Positions 9,001 to 16,078 of a stretch of DNA of 64,000 nt are shown piece after piece; the first letter of the stretch is position 1; every line of letters begins with the position of its first letter. The notes beneath the pieces are model-generated. The model had not been told where the DNA came from. It did not search any database and saw only the letters and a program-made list of their open reading frames with translations. The stretch is from Vibrio scophthalmi LMG 19158. Lineage in GTDB: Bacteria; Pseudomonadota; Gammaproteobacteria; Enterobacterales; Vibrionaceae. The translations under genes were made by a program, and so were the position numbers. The stretch covers positions 1 to 64,000 of the forward strand of contig NZ_AFWE01000196.1 in assembly GCF_000222585.1 (NCBI RefSeq), given 5' to 3'.

Positions 9001-11612
9001 AAGACTGTCGCTCCTGACGTGGTTTGCGCCGTATAGGTAAACTTGCCGCTATCTTGTTCAGGGCTGCCCGCTTTCCACTCCAACGCTTCATCGCCAGAGG
9101 TTAAACCATTAAGTAGCGTAGCGGTGTTGGTCACTTGATAGCTTTTAACACCATCGGCGCCTTCTTCAACATCAATGGTGCCACCGATCACGTTACTGCC
9201 GTCGAGCGCAGATCCTATCGCTGGAATATCGTCTTCATCAACTGTAGTCGTGCCAGTAAAACCGTTTAAAATTGGCGCGTCATCCACTAATTTCACCACC
9301 AGCGGTTTGGTGCTGGTGTCGCCATCTTGGTCAGTAGCGACGATGGCAAAGGTGAGATCTTTATCATCTTCATTGGTTGCATGATCAATCGGCGCTTTGA
9401 GTTCAAATTGATACGCACCGTTGCCACTGAGGGTTAAAACAAATACCTCACCATCGTTAGTCGAGCCGGTATAGGTATAAGTTTGCGTATTAGGATCATA
9501 AGACTCGGCAATCGTGATTGCTTTACCTTGCGATTCAAGACCCGACACCGGAACGGTAAGCGATTCAAGACTATACGTCACAACACGGTCAGCACCTTGA
9601 GTGGCATCAAAAACACCAGAATCAATCAGAGGATCATTGCCAGCATCAATACCACCAGGCAGGTCATCTTCATCGATTGATAGGGGGGAGATCTCGTTAA
9701 TCAACGGAATGTCATCGACCACAACGATATCGAGCGATTTGGCTGCGGTCGTATCGTTATCAAAATCCGTTGCGCTGATCATCACATTCAATGTGATGGT
9801 GTTTTCACCTTGAACATCGGGATGGTCTAATGGCTTATCTAAGGTAAATCGGTAGCTGTTATCACTGGTATCAAATACAAGAGTAAAGACTGTGTCACCT
9901 GCGGTGGTTTGCGCAGTATAAGTAAACTCAGTGCCGCTCTGCTCTGGGCTCCCCGACTTCCATTCCAGTGCTAGCTCACCAGAGGTTAAACCAAACAGTA
10001 ACGTATCAACGTTGGTGATTTGATAACTTTTAATACCATCAGCACCTTCTTCAATATCAAAGTTACCGCTGATTTGATTGCTTCCATCAAGAGCTGAACC
10101 AATGGTTGGAATGTCATCTTCATCAACACTGGTTTCGCCAGTAAAGCCATTGAGTACGGGTTTATCATCAAGAATGGTGATCGGCAATGTGCCTTGGGCG
10201 GTGTCATCGTCGTAATCGGTGGCCGTTAATGGGAAATCGATAGTGGTACTATCGCTGCCCACTTGATGATCAATTGGCAGTTTCAATGAAAACTCGTAAT
10301 CACCTGCGGTATTAATCGTCAGAACAAATACATCACCTGCACTGGTCGAAGCGGTATAAGTAAAACTACCATCACTGTTTGCAACTTCATTAATCGCCAG
10401 TGGTTCACCTTGTGAGGTTAAACGGCCATCGGCGTTAAAGTTAGTAACGTCCAAACGATATTGCTCAATGGTGTCACTGCCTAAATTAATATCCACTACA
10501 TTACCAGCTACTGTGGCTGAGGGATCGGTTGCCGTACCGTCCGTTAAGTTTGCTTCATTCAGGGTGATATTTGGCACATCCACGATTTGTGGATCAATAC
10601 CATCGCCGATGGTGACGCTGGCACTGATTGGCGCCTGAATCGAATTACCACCGCTATCGGTGCCCGTAATATCAAAATTCACCACGATTTGATCATTAAC
10701 CAAGGCCACATTGCCACTACCAACAGAAGGTAGATGGTCAATAGGCTGCGATAATGTCGTGGTAATAGTTAGTGTGAGATCTTTTCCTATAGGGGTCACA
10801 TCCAAGTCGATGCGTATAACCTCACCAGCCGCAGATACACCAATAATGGCATTTTCACTCGCGTCATAAGTAAACGCGACGTCTTGGTTTGCCGATTTAA
10901 TATCGTTGTTTAATTCAGCCAGCAGGGTGGCAAGAGAGATGGGGTCAGGGACAAAACTGGTTGGATCAAGCGGCAAGTCGCCAGCTTCAATAAATACGGA
11001 GGCAGTGACAATAGAAGGATAAGTATCAGGGTCTAGATCCCCCTCTACCACTAGCTCTGCTATGCTTTCTCCCCCAGCAGCAAAGACCGTTGAGCGGCCA
11101 TCCTCTTCTGGGTCATCAAATATATCACGGCGCGGAGCACTGGTTTCAAAGAAGGTTTGAGCGAGTGTTTGAGCGTTGGTGTAGTCAATTGTAACAAACC
11201 CTGCATTGGCAGAACCTAACACGCCCCCCGCAGCCGCGGCTTCTAAAATAGCTGTCGGGTCTTCTCCCGCCAAGATGGCAGCTTGCAGAGCCTCTATCTC
11301 GTCGATGGCAAACGTTGTATCTTCAATATTCGACAAATCAACGTTAATTTCGCCACCAATCGGCGCATCTGCGATAGTTTGTTGAGAGACAGTATTATGG
11401 TCGAAGCAAGCAACGCAGTTTTGCGTGATAACGGCGACTTCGTTTCCAGACTTAAGCTCTACCTCTGCGCCATTAACAACAATGACTGTATCTTTGTTCG
11501 TGACAACATCGCCGACTTTTAGATCTCGCGCATTCCCTTTTTCGTCGATGACAATTGCATCTCCGGTCAGTTTAGCAACCTTGAATCCACCGTCGCCCAC
11601 TTTATTGTCCAT
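1..11612 (-). CDS. Giant LapA/BapA-like RTX-family adhesin with N-terminal retention module (partial, C-terminus off the window)
   Basis: Seen: one reading frame stays open from an ATG at 11612 (GGGGG Shine-Dalgarno-like run just upstream) to base 1, about 3870 residues, with the C-terminus missing. Residues 1-140 match a LapA-type retention module: KLTGDAIVID near residue 14, then AAAAGG at 125-130, which contains the di-alanine site cut by LapG-type periplasmic proteases. Residues ~338-2110 are tandem ~148-residue T1SS-143-type repeats (DEDDIP, YTYTGSTADGEVF, APIDH, ATDxDGD). Nearer the window edge the domains are more divergent cadherin/Ig-like ones (SFEDSG, AVADIAEW). Many DxDxD-like stretches suggest calcium binding. 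Known of the family: type I secretion, retention in the outer membrane, biofilm or host adhesion, and release controlled by c-di-GMP through LapD/LapG. The RTX repeats and secretion signal should lie beyond base 1. No lapD, lapG or T1SS gene is in the window. Confidence 0.9.
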   Translation of the reverse strand, partial: MDNKVGDGGFKVAKLTGDAIVIDEKGNARDLKVGDVVTNKDTVIVVNGAEVELKSGNEVAVITQNCVACFDHNTVSQQTIADAPIGGEINVDLSNIEDTTFAIDEIEALQAAILAGEDPTAILEAAAAGGVLGSANAGFVTIDYTNAQTLAQTFFETSAPRRDIFDDPEEDGRSTVFAAGGESIAELVVEGDLDPDTYPSIVTASVFIEAGDLPLDPTSFVPDPISLATLLAELNNDIKSANQDVAFTYDASENAIIGVSAAGEVIRIDLDVTPIGKDLTLTITTTLSQPIDHLPSVGSGNVALVNDQIVVNFDITGTDSGGNSIQAPISASVTIGDGIDPQIVDVPNITLNEANLTDGTATDPSATVAGNVVDINLGSDTIEQYRLDVTNFNADGRLTSQGEPLAINEVANSDGSFTYTASTSAGDVFVLTINTAGDYEFSLKLPIDHQVGSDSTTIDFPLTATDYDDDTAQGTLPITILDDKPVLNGFTGETSVDEDDIPTIGSALDGSNQISGNFDIEEGADGIKSYQITNVDTLLFGLTSGELALEWKSGSPEQSGTEFTYTAQTTAGDTVFTLVFDTSDNSYRFTLDKPLDHPDVQGENTITLNVMISATDFDNDTTAAKSLDIVVVDDIPLINEISPLSIDEDDLPGGIDAGNDPLIDSGVFDATQGADRVVTYSLESLTVPVSGLESQGKAITIAESYDPNTQTYTYTGSTNDGEVFVLTLSGNGAYQFELKAPIDHATNEDDKDLTFAIVATDQDGDTSTKPLVVKLVDDAPILNGFTGTTTVDEDDIPAIGSALDGSNVIGGTIDVEEGADGVKSYQVTNTATLLNGLTSGDEALEWKAGSPEQDSGKFTYTAQTTSGATVFTLVFDTSNNSYQFTLLKPLDHADSQGENNLELAFQVSATDFDNDTTGEQPLTITVVDDIPLINTIAPLSVDEDDLVGGTDEGNDSLTASGVFDTTQGADGVVTYQLESLTSPVSGLLSQGKPVTISESFDTATKTYTYTGETADGPVFVLILSGNGNYQFELKAPIDHPDSETNQDLTFSIVATDQDGDTSTKPLVVTLEDDAPILNGFSGQTSVDEDDIPTIGSDIGPGQVGSNIIGGTVDISEGADGVKSYQVTNIGTLLNGLSSGDDSLEWKAGSPEQVGTQFTYTAQTTSGETVFSLVFDTSDNSYSFTLDKPLNHVDAQGQNTLDLTFEVTATDFDNDTTAAKPLVITVVDDVPQIDTIAPLSVDEDDLANGTDAGSDSLIDTGVFDTTQGADQVITYHLESLTVPVSGLMSQGKEVSINESFDSATKTYTYTGSSADGDVFVLTLKGDGNYQFELKAPIDHAANEDDKDLTFSIVATDRDGDTSIKPLVVKLVDDAPVLNGFTGETSVDEDDIPTIGSALDGSNQIDGNFDIDAGADGLKSFQVTNIDSVLSGLKSGTEAVEWQAGSPVQNGTQFTYTAQTTSGATVFTLVLDTSDNSYSFTLLEPLDHPVGQGENSLALDFILSATDFDGDTTAAKPLTITVVDDIPLINTILPLSVDEDDLTGGSDQGTDSLKDSGVFDVTQGADQVITYHLASLTDPVAGLQSQGKALTISEVFDQATQTYTYTGSTADGEVFILTLNGSAGSYEFELKAPIDHADTEDDKDITFSVVATDQDGDTSTKPLIVNLVDDAPVINSFTGDQIVNEDDIAIVGSDPDKEPITIGGTFDITEGADALKAITIANEASVLNGLKSGGENLEWATTTTVGDLITYTAQTETGNEAVFTMVFNTQTQRYDFTLLKALDHPTGQGENQLDINFQISVIDFDNDESSAIALPITVIDDVPTVDDVERLAVNENDLSDGSSPSATELTVDGSFTTVQGADSVVKYSLESTTSPVTGLQSGGIDVAMSGPVIDPATNQHTYTGSAGGVEVFVLTLKANGDYSFELKAPIDHAQGSDLTTLTFPVIATDFDGDTSAKSILVDISDDLPTMTEISGNKLVDEDDLARIGSDGNKESTTAAGNFIVEEGADGITEYEIVNLDSALDGLKSDEQDLVWAAVQTDGTKVTHTAQTATDGDTVFTLIFDTADNSYAFTIEQPFDHPAGQGQNDITIGFDIRGLDFDKDPTATLPLDIVVRDDVPNIIDRTITVIEGETNSTRSNLFGKPGADGAEITLVEGNDTPNGEIRFLLADGTYVDALDPAGARTTVTVVETIRDSGGTITDNIVQGTLQVRPTSGDRGQFRFTPVDNLEHESGQFTFSMTVTATDGDQDTSVKTYTVNILDRDAIIESSSVVSFEDSGRDSSLTFNPPITNSNVEDNQGSLAITPSKVDLTVKLFDLDNGEKVGTVIIEAGTHNGKFYFFDGTTYTELTTQPDGRVVLNADDVQQTIDPTTTIASIDNLYFVPDRNYSSGDGGFSVPITVEILNGVTPDHAIGGNLNIEVEAVADIAEWNDANSLYTYSLFEDGENANLALQAVTQDGSNPETITYRLEVTAGEGKFELLDGNDQVINEVSPGVYEITSGDINSVQVNPIDHFSGFIKFNATALTEETDNALAGKEQAESVVQELVINVNPIADQGSFSVSRITIFEDNAKTQDTIDPETDHEAFTLNKVISLGSTDDIDTPNDDSEAQFVHLDNFKSEDGSVLVGYEVRWIGTGDSPIVELSPGVFEIPEAALPFVEIQPPLHSNVDFSFDVVGIVKDTATLADGSQVVDTKPMGAAKTVNVTVKGVADIPFLPDVPEEPATGGVLGTWYEYDPPSGLVGAQVTINESTEADISFAVLSGEEDDSVFDGSESLSVLLSNIPDGVELFDANGGAIDLVYVGQEGGKPIYQANITQENYQSGITIRPPKYSTDDITIDAKVVVTENDGHVREVNGVLKVNIEPVIEMGGATNSYSNTSAGNEDTFIRVPWPIETNGASPDSTATTNGRDYEFVTEITISGFPTIAGEEVDIRVDGNDVVIDGVLQSGFSNISYTNGVLNITGLDQSSTPPKIFVRPGEDSSKDFTLTSVLKVKEIDEDDPSLTVEADVTGQLSIVVRPVVEPDGTLSIEDSNGNVVTSINDADDGNSNGRIDFTINDQNGDANIVKFQDLDPSSTENVDQVVVRFAGFTGGIPDADLEAVMDQLIVFGAVNNGDGSWTILDEENFTISAPKGLTYPNAGAAENSIKVEFVAEVRDAGDEGEGSAPREVKTIVDLVFPSDVSTLTSEAAEVEEITAPTAIILGQEDNQFDVSSQLSNVIKLKAGTADGIADQVTIVIAHSDIPAEVSGLVISGGTYDFANEMYIFEAQVTAGGDLIIPAGWEFITPEDYAGDFIIPMSVVTTDTISGDEKVLPVDVKFAVTPLVDVPVSSGGSPQPEDTDVTPSFTIDASSVEAGTGAELSADALEDNLIKLELDIALADERDAPTQGRETLSKVEIELVDSDLGFFADINGDPITTTTPGVLVIESSDPAVIEAALQAIYFVPKHNYPTGNNNNTVEVRVTGTVSDKTIFDQTGTTQTPDEQADKTFSAEMSFDITPVVDPVTMPEASDNIVVVGDEDTDIHLESNGSGLQISLTDTDGSEQFLSAKLTGVPDDFIVDSTSSDFVVKNNGGGEWTIQLTNPSVTSIDLSQVTITPAKNFSGKADINIVVFTQEQLLGVPVEHTGQFTIDVTPVGDPVDTDPVDSVTGDEGQNIDITINASVIDKIDLLPSDSAQDQPETLLITVENVPAGGQIFFDDGITLATDLGGGVWQLEVNAQSIDKVVFNSGDQNQGTWDPDQLTIKVQSVDTGYDGVKHLGPISQFEVGVVVEAVNDRPYFEDINNLQTAEDTSVFVKGFTINDIDATLDDPNASYTLTLNVDSGTLAQDATVASNNNLTVNVTGGNTITISGTVSEINQALTQNLVSFTPAPDSND
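5270..10600 (-). repeat. Tandem array of ~445-bp T1SS-143-type repeats in alternating A/B order
   Basis: The repeats lie inside the adhesin gene. The landmark coding for DEDD recurs near + positions 10115, 9668, 9230, 8780, 8345, 7877, 7449, 7000, 6560, 6110 and 5666, a spacing of about 430-470 bp. Type A units (landmarks 10115, 9230, 8345, 7449, 6560, 5666) carry LNGFTGETSVDEDDIPTIG and a WxxGSP segment. Type B units (9668, 8780, 7877, 7000, 6110) carry LPLSVDEDDL and a SQGK segment. The higher-order A-B period is therefore about 890 bp. A more divergent B-like unit (residues starting NEANLTDG) precedes the array near 10560-10170. Confidence 0.85.
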
Positions 11613-11978
11613 CTCATCCCCCGAAATTTCTTAAATCTTGCAAGTAACTAGTAATTCTTATCATTTTATTTACTATTTTATCACCAGAAACTTACCAAAT
11701 AAGAAACGATTTTGCATTGATTTTCACTCATTTAGTGACTTTCGTTGTTCAAAAGTAAGTATAGTCATTGAACACAAAATTGGTTGTATGGAATCAAATA
11801 ACGCACAAATGAAAATACACACATATGAAAATCTGACTAAAGAGCAGACTTTTCAACGTTAGAATGGGACAACTTGAGATGTATTAGTATTGAGACATGC
11901 TAAAAAAAACTGAAGTAATTCATAAACTCTCAGTTAAATTTATTTATAGTTGCATAAAGCAATGACAAGCAGGTTCTA
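11613..11978. other. Divergent intergenic region between the adhesin and the EAL gene
   Basis: This is 366 bases of AT-rich sequence between two divergent genes, so it must hold both promoters. I could not name an operator here. A 74-codon frame (11638-11862, plus) has no Shine-Dalgarno sequence and no recognisable protein, and I do not count it as a gene. Confidence 0.5.
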
Positions 11979-13571
11979 ATGTACTCAGCAAAGTTTAACT
12001 TACGCAAAATCTACACACTCACTCGAGAGATGTGTTCCCATTTGCCAAACTTAATCCCTGTCCTCGTCATTTTCTTCCTTGCCTTCTCATTTTCTATCTT
12101 AGGCAATTACTACCATACAAAAAAAGCGGCCTATCAAGATGGGAAAGAGCTCATTCTCGCATTGGAACGCTATATCGAAAAAACGGCTAGTGAACTCTAT
12201 GTTTTGAATAAACAAATAGGTAAAACATGCAGCGAAGAAGATAAGTTGGCATTACGTAGTCATGTCTTCCATTCTGAATTCATTAAAGAAGTAGGGATAT
12301 ATAGTAACGGTCGAATAATCTGTACAAGTAATGAAGGCCTGACTGATATTGACCTTTCCAATGCGATTGTAGAAAGAATCAATGCTTCTAAAACACATAT
12401 TACAATTGAAGTCAGCCGCTCCAACAGTGCGTTAAACACCTTTTTCATTTATGCCTCAATCAATGATCACTATGGCCTAAATGCTCTGATGCCCCCGCAA
12501 CGCTTTATCAATCTCATTGCGCAAAATTTAGATAACAAACAATACAAATATCGACTCAGTATATTAGGTAGGGATCTCAATGGAGAAATACCAAGTAACC
12601 TAAAACAAAAAGACCAGTTTATTTTCGACTCTGAAATCTACCCACTGCAAATAGAACTACGCCCTAGCGCTGGCACATATCAATATCACTATTTCAGCCA
12701 TATTTGGCAGACCATTTTAGTGGCATCTCTGTTTTCTTTAATTTATTTGATTATTGGCTATCAACTGTTGGCTAAGCGTTCGATTGAATTTAACTTAGTC
12801 AGCGCCATTGAGAATGACCAAATTGAATTGTATTTACAGCCAATTGTGGATGTAAATAACAACGAAGTGGTTGGTAGTGAAGCCCTTGTGCGCTGGAATC
12901 ACCCGACACAAGGTCAAATCTCACCTGAAATCTTCATTCCATTGGCGGAGAGCCTCGGCATAATTGACTTGCTGACCAAAAAAACACTATCAAATGTAGC
13001 TCGATTTCTCACCAATAATCCCAGCTATCAAGCCAAAAATTATGTCAGCGTCAATCTCAGCCGTGTTTGTTTGGTTGACGATGATTTTATTACTCACTTA
13101 CTGCTGTTTACCAAACGGTACCCTAAGCTTGTTGGATGCTTGCTGCTTGAAGTCACCGAAAATTTGGATTTTGATCAGCAGCAATTACAAGTAGCATTAC
13201 GCAATCTCCAGCGAATTCAAAAAATGGGTTTTCAGCTCGCGATTGACGATTTTGGCACTGGTTACTCAGGTCTCAACTTCATCCGTTTGCACCGCTTTCA
13301 AGTCATGAAAATCGATCAAGTGTTTATTAAGAGCCTACAAAACGATTCAAGTATTACACCGGTTTTGATTTCGATGATTCAACTTGCAAAAGAGTTGGAA
13401 ATGAAAGTCATTGCTGAAGGGGTAGAAACCAAGCACCAAATCGATTTGCTGAAAGAGCTCGATGTTAGCTATATACAAGGGTTCTATTACTCACGGCCGA
13501 TCAAACCAGCGGCGCTAATCGAATTAGGCAGCGAAATCAAGTTCGACCAAGTTAGCCGACTCCCCGCTTAA
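11979..13571 (+). CDS. Membrane c-di-GMP phosphodiesterase (CSS-motif sensor plus EAL domain)
   Basis: This protein of 530 residues should hydrolyse cyclic-di-GMP in the cytoplasm. TM1 is at about residues 26-43. A periplasmic domain follows, with two cysteines (C84 in TCSEED and C115 in IICTSN) placed like the redox pair of CSS-motif proteins. TM2 is at about 245-268 and the EAL domain at about 280-520. The catalytic signatures are intact: EALVRW, the Asn of SVNLS, the Glu of LLEVTEN, DDFGTGYSG, the Lys of MKIDQVF, AEGVET and QGFYYS. Known: in E. coli CSS-EAL enzymes, disulfide formation in the periplasm controls activity. The canonical C-S-S triplet reads C-S-E here. The gene is divergent from the giant adhesin, so it plausibly lowers local c-di-GMP and so favours adhesin release; that link is inference. 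Confidence 0.9.
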   Translation: MYSAKFNLRKIYTLTREMCSHLPNLIPVLVIFFLAFSFSILGNYYHTKKAAYQDGKELILALERYIEKTASELYVLNKQIGKTCSEEDKLALRSHVFHSEFIKEVGIYSNGRIICTSNEGLTDIDLSNAIVERINASKTHITIEVSRSNSALNTFFIYASINDHYGLNALMPPQRFINLIAQNLDNKQYKYRLSILGRDLNGEIPSNLKQKDQFIFDSEIYPLQIELRPSAGTYQYHYFSHIWQTILVASLFSLIYLIIGYQLLAKRSIEFNLVSAIENDQIELYLQPIVDVNNNEVVGSEALVRWNHPTQGQISPEIFIPLAESLGIIDLLTKKTLSNVARFLTNNPSYQAKNYVSVNLSRVCLVDDDFITHLLLFTKRYPKLVGCLLLEVTENLDFDQQQLQVALRNLQRIQKMGFQLAIDDFGTGYSGLNFIRLHRFQVMKIDQVFIKSLQNDSSITPVLISMIQLAKELEMKVIAEGVETKHQIDLLKELDVSYIQGFYYSRPIKPAALIELGSEIKFDQVSRLPA

Positions 13572-13587
13572 TCACAAACGTGGCGCC

Positions 13588-13613
13588 AAAAAAAGCCAAC
13601 CTTGTGGTTGGCT
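13588..13613 (-). terminator. Rho-independent terminator, mainly for the aldo/keto reductase
   Basis: An 8-bp stem (AGCCAACC/GGTTGGCT) with a TTGT loop. On the minus strand a run of seven Ts follows. On the plus strand the tail is less T-rich, so it may also serve the EAL gene weakly. Confidence 0.75.
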
Positions 13614-13637
13614 TATACGTTTTCTATTCCATCAGGC

Positions 13638-14546
13638 TTAGGCAACACCATGACCTTTAGAAGCCACCCAAATGCGATACCATTGTTCACGAGTCAATTC
13701 GATTGATAGAGAATTCACGGCGCTTTCTACGCGCTCAATCTTACCCGAACCAATAATTGCCAGCGGTTTTGAGGGTAGGCGTCGTACCCATGCATAAATC
13801 ACTTGTTCAATCGACTGCGCACCAACTTCTACACGAATCGCTTCGAGCTCAGCTCGAACACGTTTTGCTTGTTCGGATTGGCCAGTAAACAACTCCCCAC
13901 CAGCAAGGCATGACCACGCCATCGGTCTTACGCGCTTCATTTGTAGTTGATCTAGCGTACCATCATGAGCAACATCAAAATTCAGTGGATTAATTTCGAC
14001 TTGGTTCGTCACTAGTGGCTTGTGCGTTCGCGACTCAAGCAGATCAAACTGACTTGGCGTAAAATTAGAGACACCGAAGTATTTTACCTTACCAACTTTA
14101 TGCAGTTCAGAAAAAACCTCAGCAACTTCATCCGCATCCATCAATACATCTGGACGATGAATCAATAATAAATCGATGTGATCAACATTGAGGCGAGACA
14201 ACGAATTATTCACCGACTCATGAATATGCGCCGAGCTGGTATCATAATGATTCACTTTACGTTGCGGATGTTTTGCACCACACAACTGAATGTCGCACTT
14301 AGTGACAATTTGAATTTGCTCGCGAACAGACGGATCCAACTTCATCGCTTCGCCAAACAACTGCTCACACTCATAGCCACCATAAATATCTGCATGATCA
14401 ACAGTCGTGATCCCTAAATCTATGTGCTGCTTTAAAAACGTCAAACGTTGTTGAGGCGTCATGCCCCACTCCGCTAGTCGCCAGTAACCTTGTACCAGTT
14501 CTGAAAGCTCCGGACCTTGTGGGCCAACTACCACTTTAGACACCAT
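13638..14546 (-). CDS. ydhF: Aldo/keto reductase, YdhF family
   Basis: A 302-residue NADPH-dependent oxidoreductase of the aldo/keto reductase superfamily. The sequence tracks E. coli YdhF closely: QGYWRLAEW, then DHADIYGGYECE with the catalytic Asp and Tyr, LLLIHRPDVLMD, GVSNFTPSQF, TNQVEINP and IIGSGKIERV at the cofactor site. The ATG at 14546 is chosen because AGGAG lies 8 bases upstream. A GTG three codons earlier would abut that Shine-Dalgarno sequence. It appears to be a single-gene unit with its own terminator. The physiological substrate of YdhF-type enzymes is not established. Confidence 0.9.
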   Translation of the reverse strand: MVSKVVVGPQGPELSELVQGYWRLAEWGMTPQQRLTFLKQHIDLGITTVDHADIYGGYECEQLFGEAMKLDPSVREQIQIVTKCDIQLCGAKHPQRKVNHYDTSSAHIHESVNNSLSRLNVDHIDLLLIHRPDVLMDADEVAEVFSELHKVGKVKYFGVSNFTPSQFDLLESRTHKPLVTNQVEINPLNFDVAHDGTLDQLQMKRVRPMAWSCLAGGELFTGQSEQAKRVRAELEAIRVEVGAQSIEQVIYAWVRRLPSKPLAIIGSGKIERVESAVNSLSIELTREQWYRIWVASKGHGVA

Positions 14547-14799
14547 CTCTATCACTCCTAAATTATCCTGCCACTAGGCTAAGCTGCTTTGAATAAATGC
14601 TCAATGCGAACCCGAGTAGAGCGCCTGATAATTACCAGTTTTGGGTCAACCGCCACACTTTTCTTACTCCAACGCTATGACTACATCAAATAGACACATC
14701 GCTTGAAAGCTACCGATAAGTGTAGAGGATGAAATCATAAGCACAGAAACTAAATGTTTTCCTAAATCTAGCTTCTACCAAAACAAACAGACAGCATAA

Positions 14800-14827
14800 A
14801 AAAAGCTCCTACAGATAGGAGCTTTTT
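14800..14827 (-). terminator. Terminator of aroG
   Basis: A 7-bp stem (AGCTCCT/AGGAGCT) with a 6-base loop. It is flanked by A-run and T-run tracts, so it could work on either strand. It lies 17 bases past the aroG stop. Confidence 0.8.
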
Positions 14828-14843
14828 CATTTAAAATGAGTGG

Positions 14844-15896
14844 CTAGGCGTTACGACGCTGTTTCACTGCCTGAGCGAGCTGACGCAGCACTTGTTCAGT
14901 GTCACCCCAGTTAATACAACCATCGGTAATCGATTGGCCATAAGTCGCGGCTTTACCATCAATAAGGTCTTGGCGCCCCTCAACCAAATGAGATTCAATC
15001 ATCACACCAAAAATGGCATCTTCACCTGCCGCTAGCTGGCCTGCCACATCTTCAGCAACCACCATCTGGCGCTTATACTCTTTTGAGCTATTGGCATGGC
15101 TAAAGTCAATCATCACTTTCTGCGGCAAACCTGATGCTTCAAGCTCTTGCTTAATTGCACTCACATGCTCTGCGCTGTAGTTCGGCTCTTTACCGCCACG
15201 TAAAATGATGTGGCAATCTGGGTTTCCACTGGTCTCAATGATCGCCGAGTGACCAAACTTCGTCACTGATAGGAAATGGTGAGAAGCGCCAGCGGAGCGA
15301 ATCGCATCTGAGGCGATTTTGATGTTGCCATCAGTACCATTCTTAAAGCCAACTGGACACGATAGGCCCGATGATAACTCACGGTGAACCTGAGATTCCG
15401 TGGTACGAGCACCAATTGCACCCCAGCTGATTAAATCGCCAACGTATTGCGGCGTAATCATGTCTAGGAACTCACTTGCCGTTGGAATACCAAGATCAGT
15501 TAAATCGAGTAGCAACTTACGGCCAATACGCAGTCCATCGTTGATTTTGAAGGTATCATTCAAGTATGGGTCGTTAATCAAACCTTTCCAACCCACCGTT
15601 GTACGTGGTTTTTCAAAGTAAACTCGCATAACCACTTCAAGGTCTTCACTCAGTTCATCACGCAGTACTTTCAGCTTCTTGCCATACTCTAGCGCCGCTT
15701 CAGTATCGTGAATCGAACATGGACCGACAATAACCAATAGACGATCGTCAGTGCCCTTTAAAATATTTGAAATTGATTCGCGTGAACGAAATGTTGTAGA
15801 AGAAGCGGTTTCTGTTGCCGGAAATTTTTCTAATACAGCTACCGGTGGTAATAACTCTTTTACTTTGTGAATTCGTACATCATCTGTTTGAAACAT
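14844..15896 (-). CDS. aroG: 3-deoxy-D-arabino-heptulosonate-7-phosphate synthase (class I, AroG type)
   Basis: Catalyses condensation of phosphoenolpyruvate and erythrose-4-phosphate, the first step of the shikimate/aromatic amino-acid pathway. The 350-residue protein is collinear with E. coli AroG. Visible signatures are ELLPPVAVLEKFPATE, VGPCSIHD, FEKPRTTVGWKGLINDP, GARTTESQVHRELSSG, GFKNGTDG, RGGKEPNYS and DFSHANSSK. The ATG at 15896 is preferred to one 36 bases upstream because it gives the family length and N-terminus, with AGGAAGAAG in front. The AroG-like N-terminal region suggests feedback by phenylalanine (family knowledge, not shown). A TyrR-like double box upstream points to TyrR control. 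Confidence 0.95.
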   Translation of the reverse strand: MFQTDDVRIHKVKELLPPVAVLEKFPATETASSTTFRSRESISNILKGTDDRLLVIVGPCSIHDTEAALEYGKKLKVLRDELSEDLEVVMRVYFEKPRTTVGWKGLINDPYLNDTFKINDGLRIGRKLLLDLTDLGIPTASEFLDMITPQYVGDLISWGAIGARTTESQVHRELSSGLSCPVGFKNGTDGNIKIASDAIRSAGASHHFLSVTKFGHSAIIETSGNPDCHIILRGGKEPNYSAEHVSAIKQELEASGLPQKVMIDFSHANSSKEYKRQMVVAEDVAGQLAAGEDAIFGVMIESHLVEGRQDLIDGKAATYGQSITDGCINWGDTEQVLRQLAQAVKQRRNA

Positions 15897-16037
15897 CGCT
15901 ACTTCTTCCTGTTTATTTCGAGTGATTGGCATTATTACGTGCTTGCCGATTCGACCCTTTACGTTCCTGTTCCTTGTAACTTATCTATCAAAAACAAACC
16001 TTGCAACCATTATTTTATTTAAAAGGCAATATTTCTG

Positions 16038-16078
16038 CACATTTTAAACTTTACAGCTAATGTAAATAAAAGATTACA
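16038..16078. promoter_or_regulatory. Candidate TyrR strong plus weak box upstream of aroG
   Basis: TGTAAATAAAAGATTACA at 16061-16078 matches the TyrR consensus TGTAAA-N6-TTTACA at 11 of 12 defined positions. A weaker half-matching box (TGTAAA GTTTAA AATGTG on the minus strand) lies at 16038-16055. The box centres are 23 bp apart, the spacing known for co-operating strong/weak TyrR boxes. They lie about 140-180 bases upstream of the aroG start. The rest of the 393-base gap (15897-16289) holds nothing else I recognise. Confidence 0.6.

Noticed and set aside
5270-10600. Regular repeats that could be taken for a CRISPR array
   Set aside because: The unit is ~445 bp, coding and diverged between copies, with no short identical repeats or unique spacers.
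7-11634. Many plus-strand frames of 60-130 codons opposite the adhesin
   Set aside because: They arise because the repeats on the minus strand have few stops in the complementary frames. They show Ser/Thr/Val-rich antisense composition, no start signals and repeat with the array.
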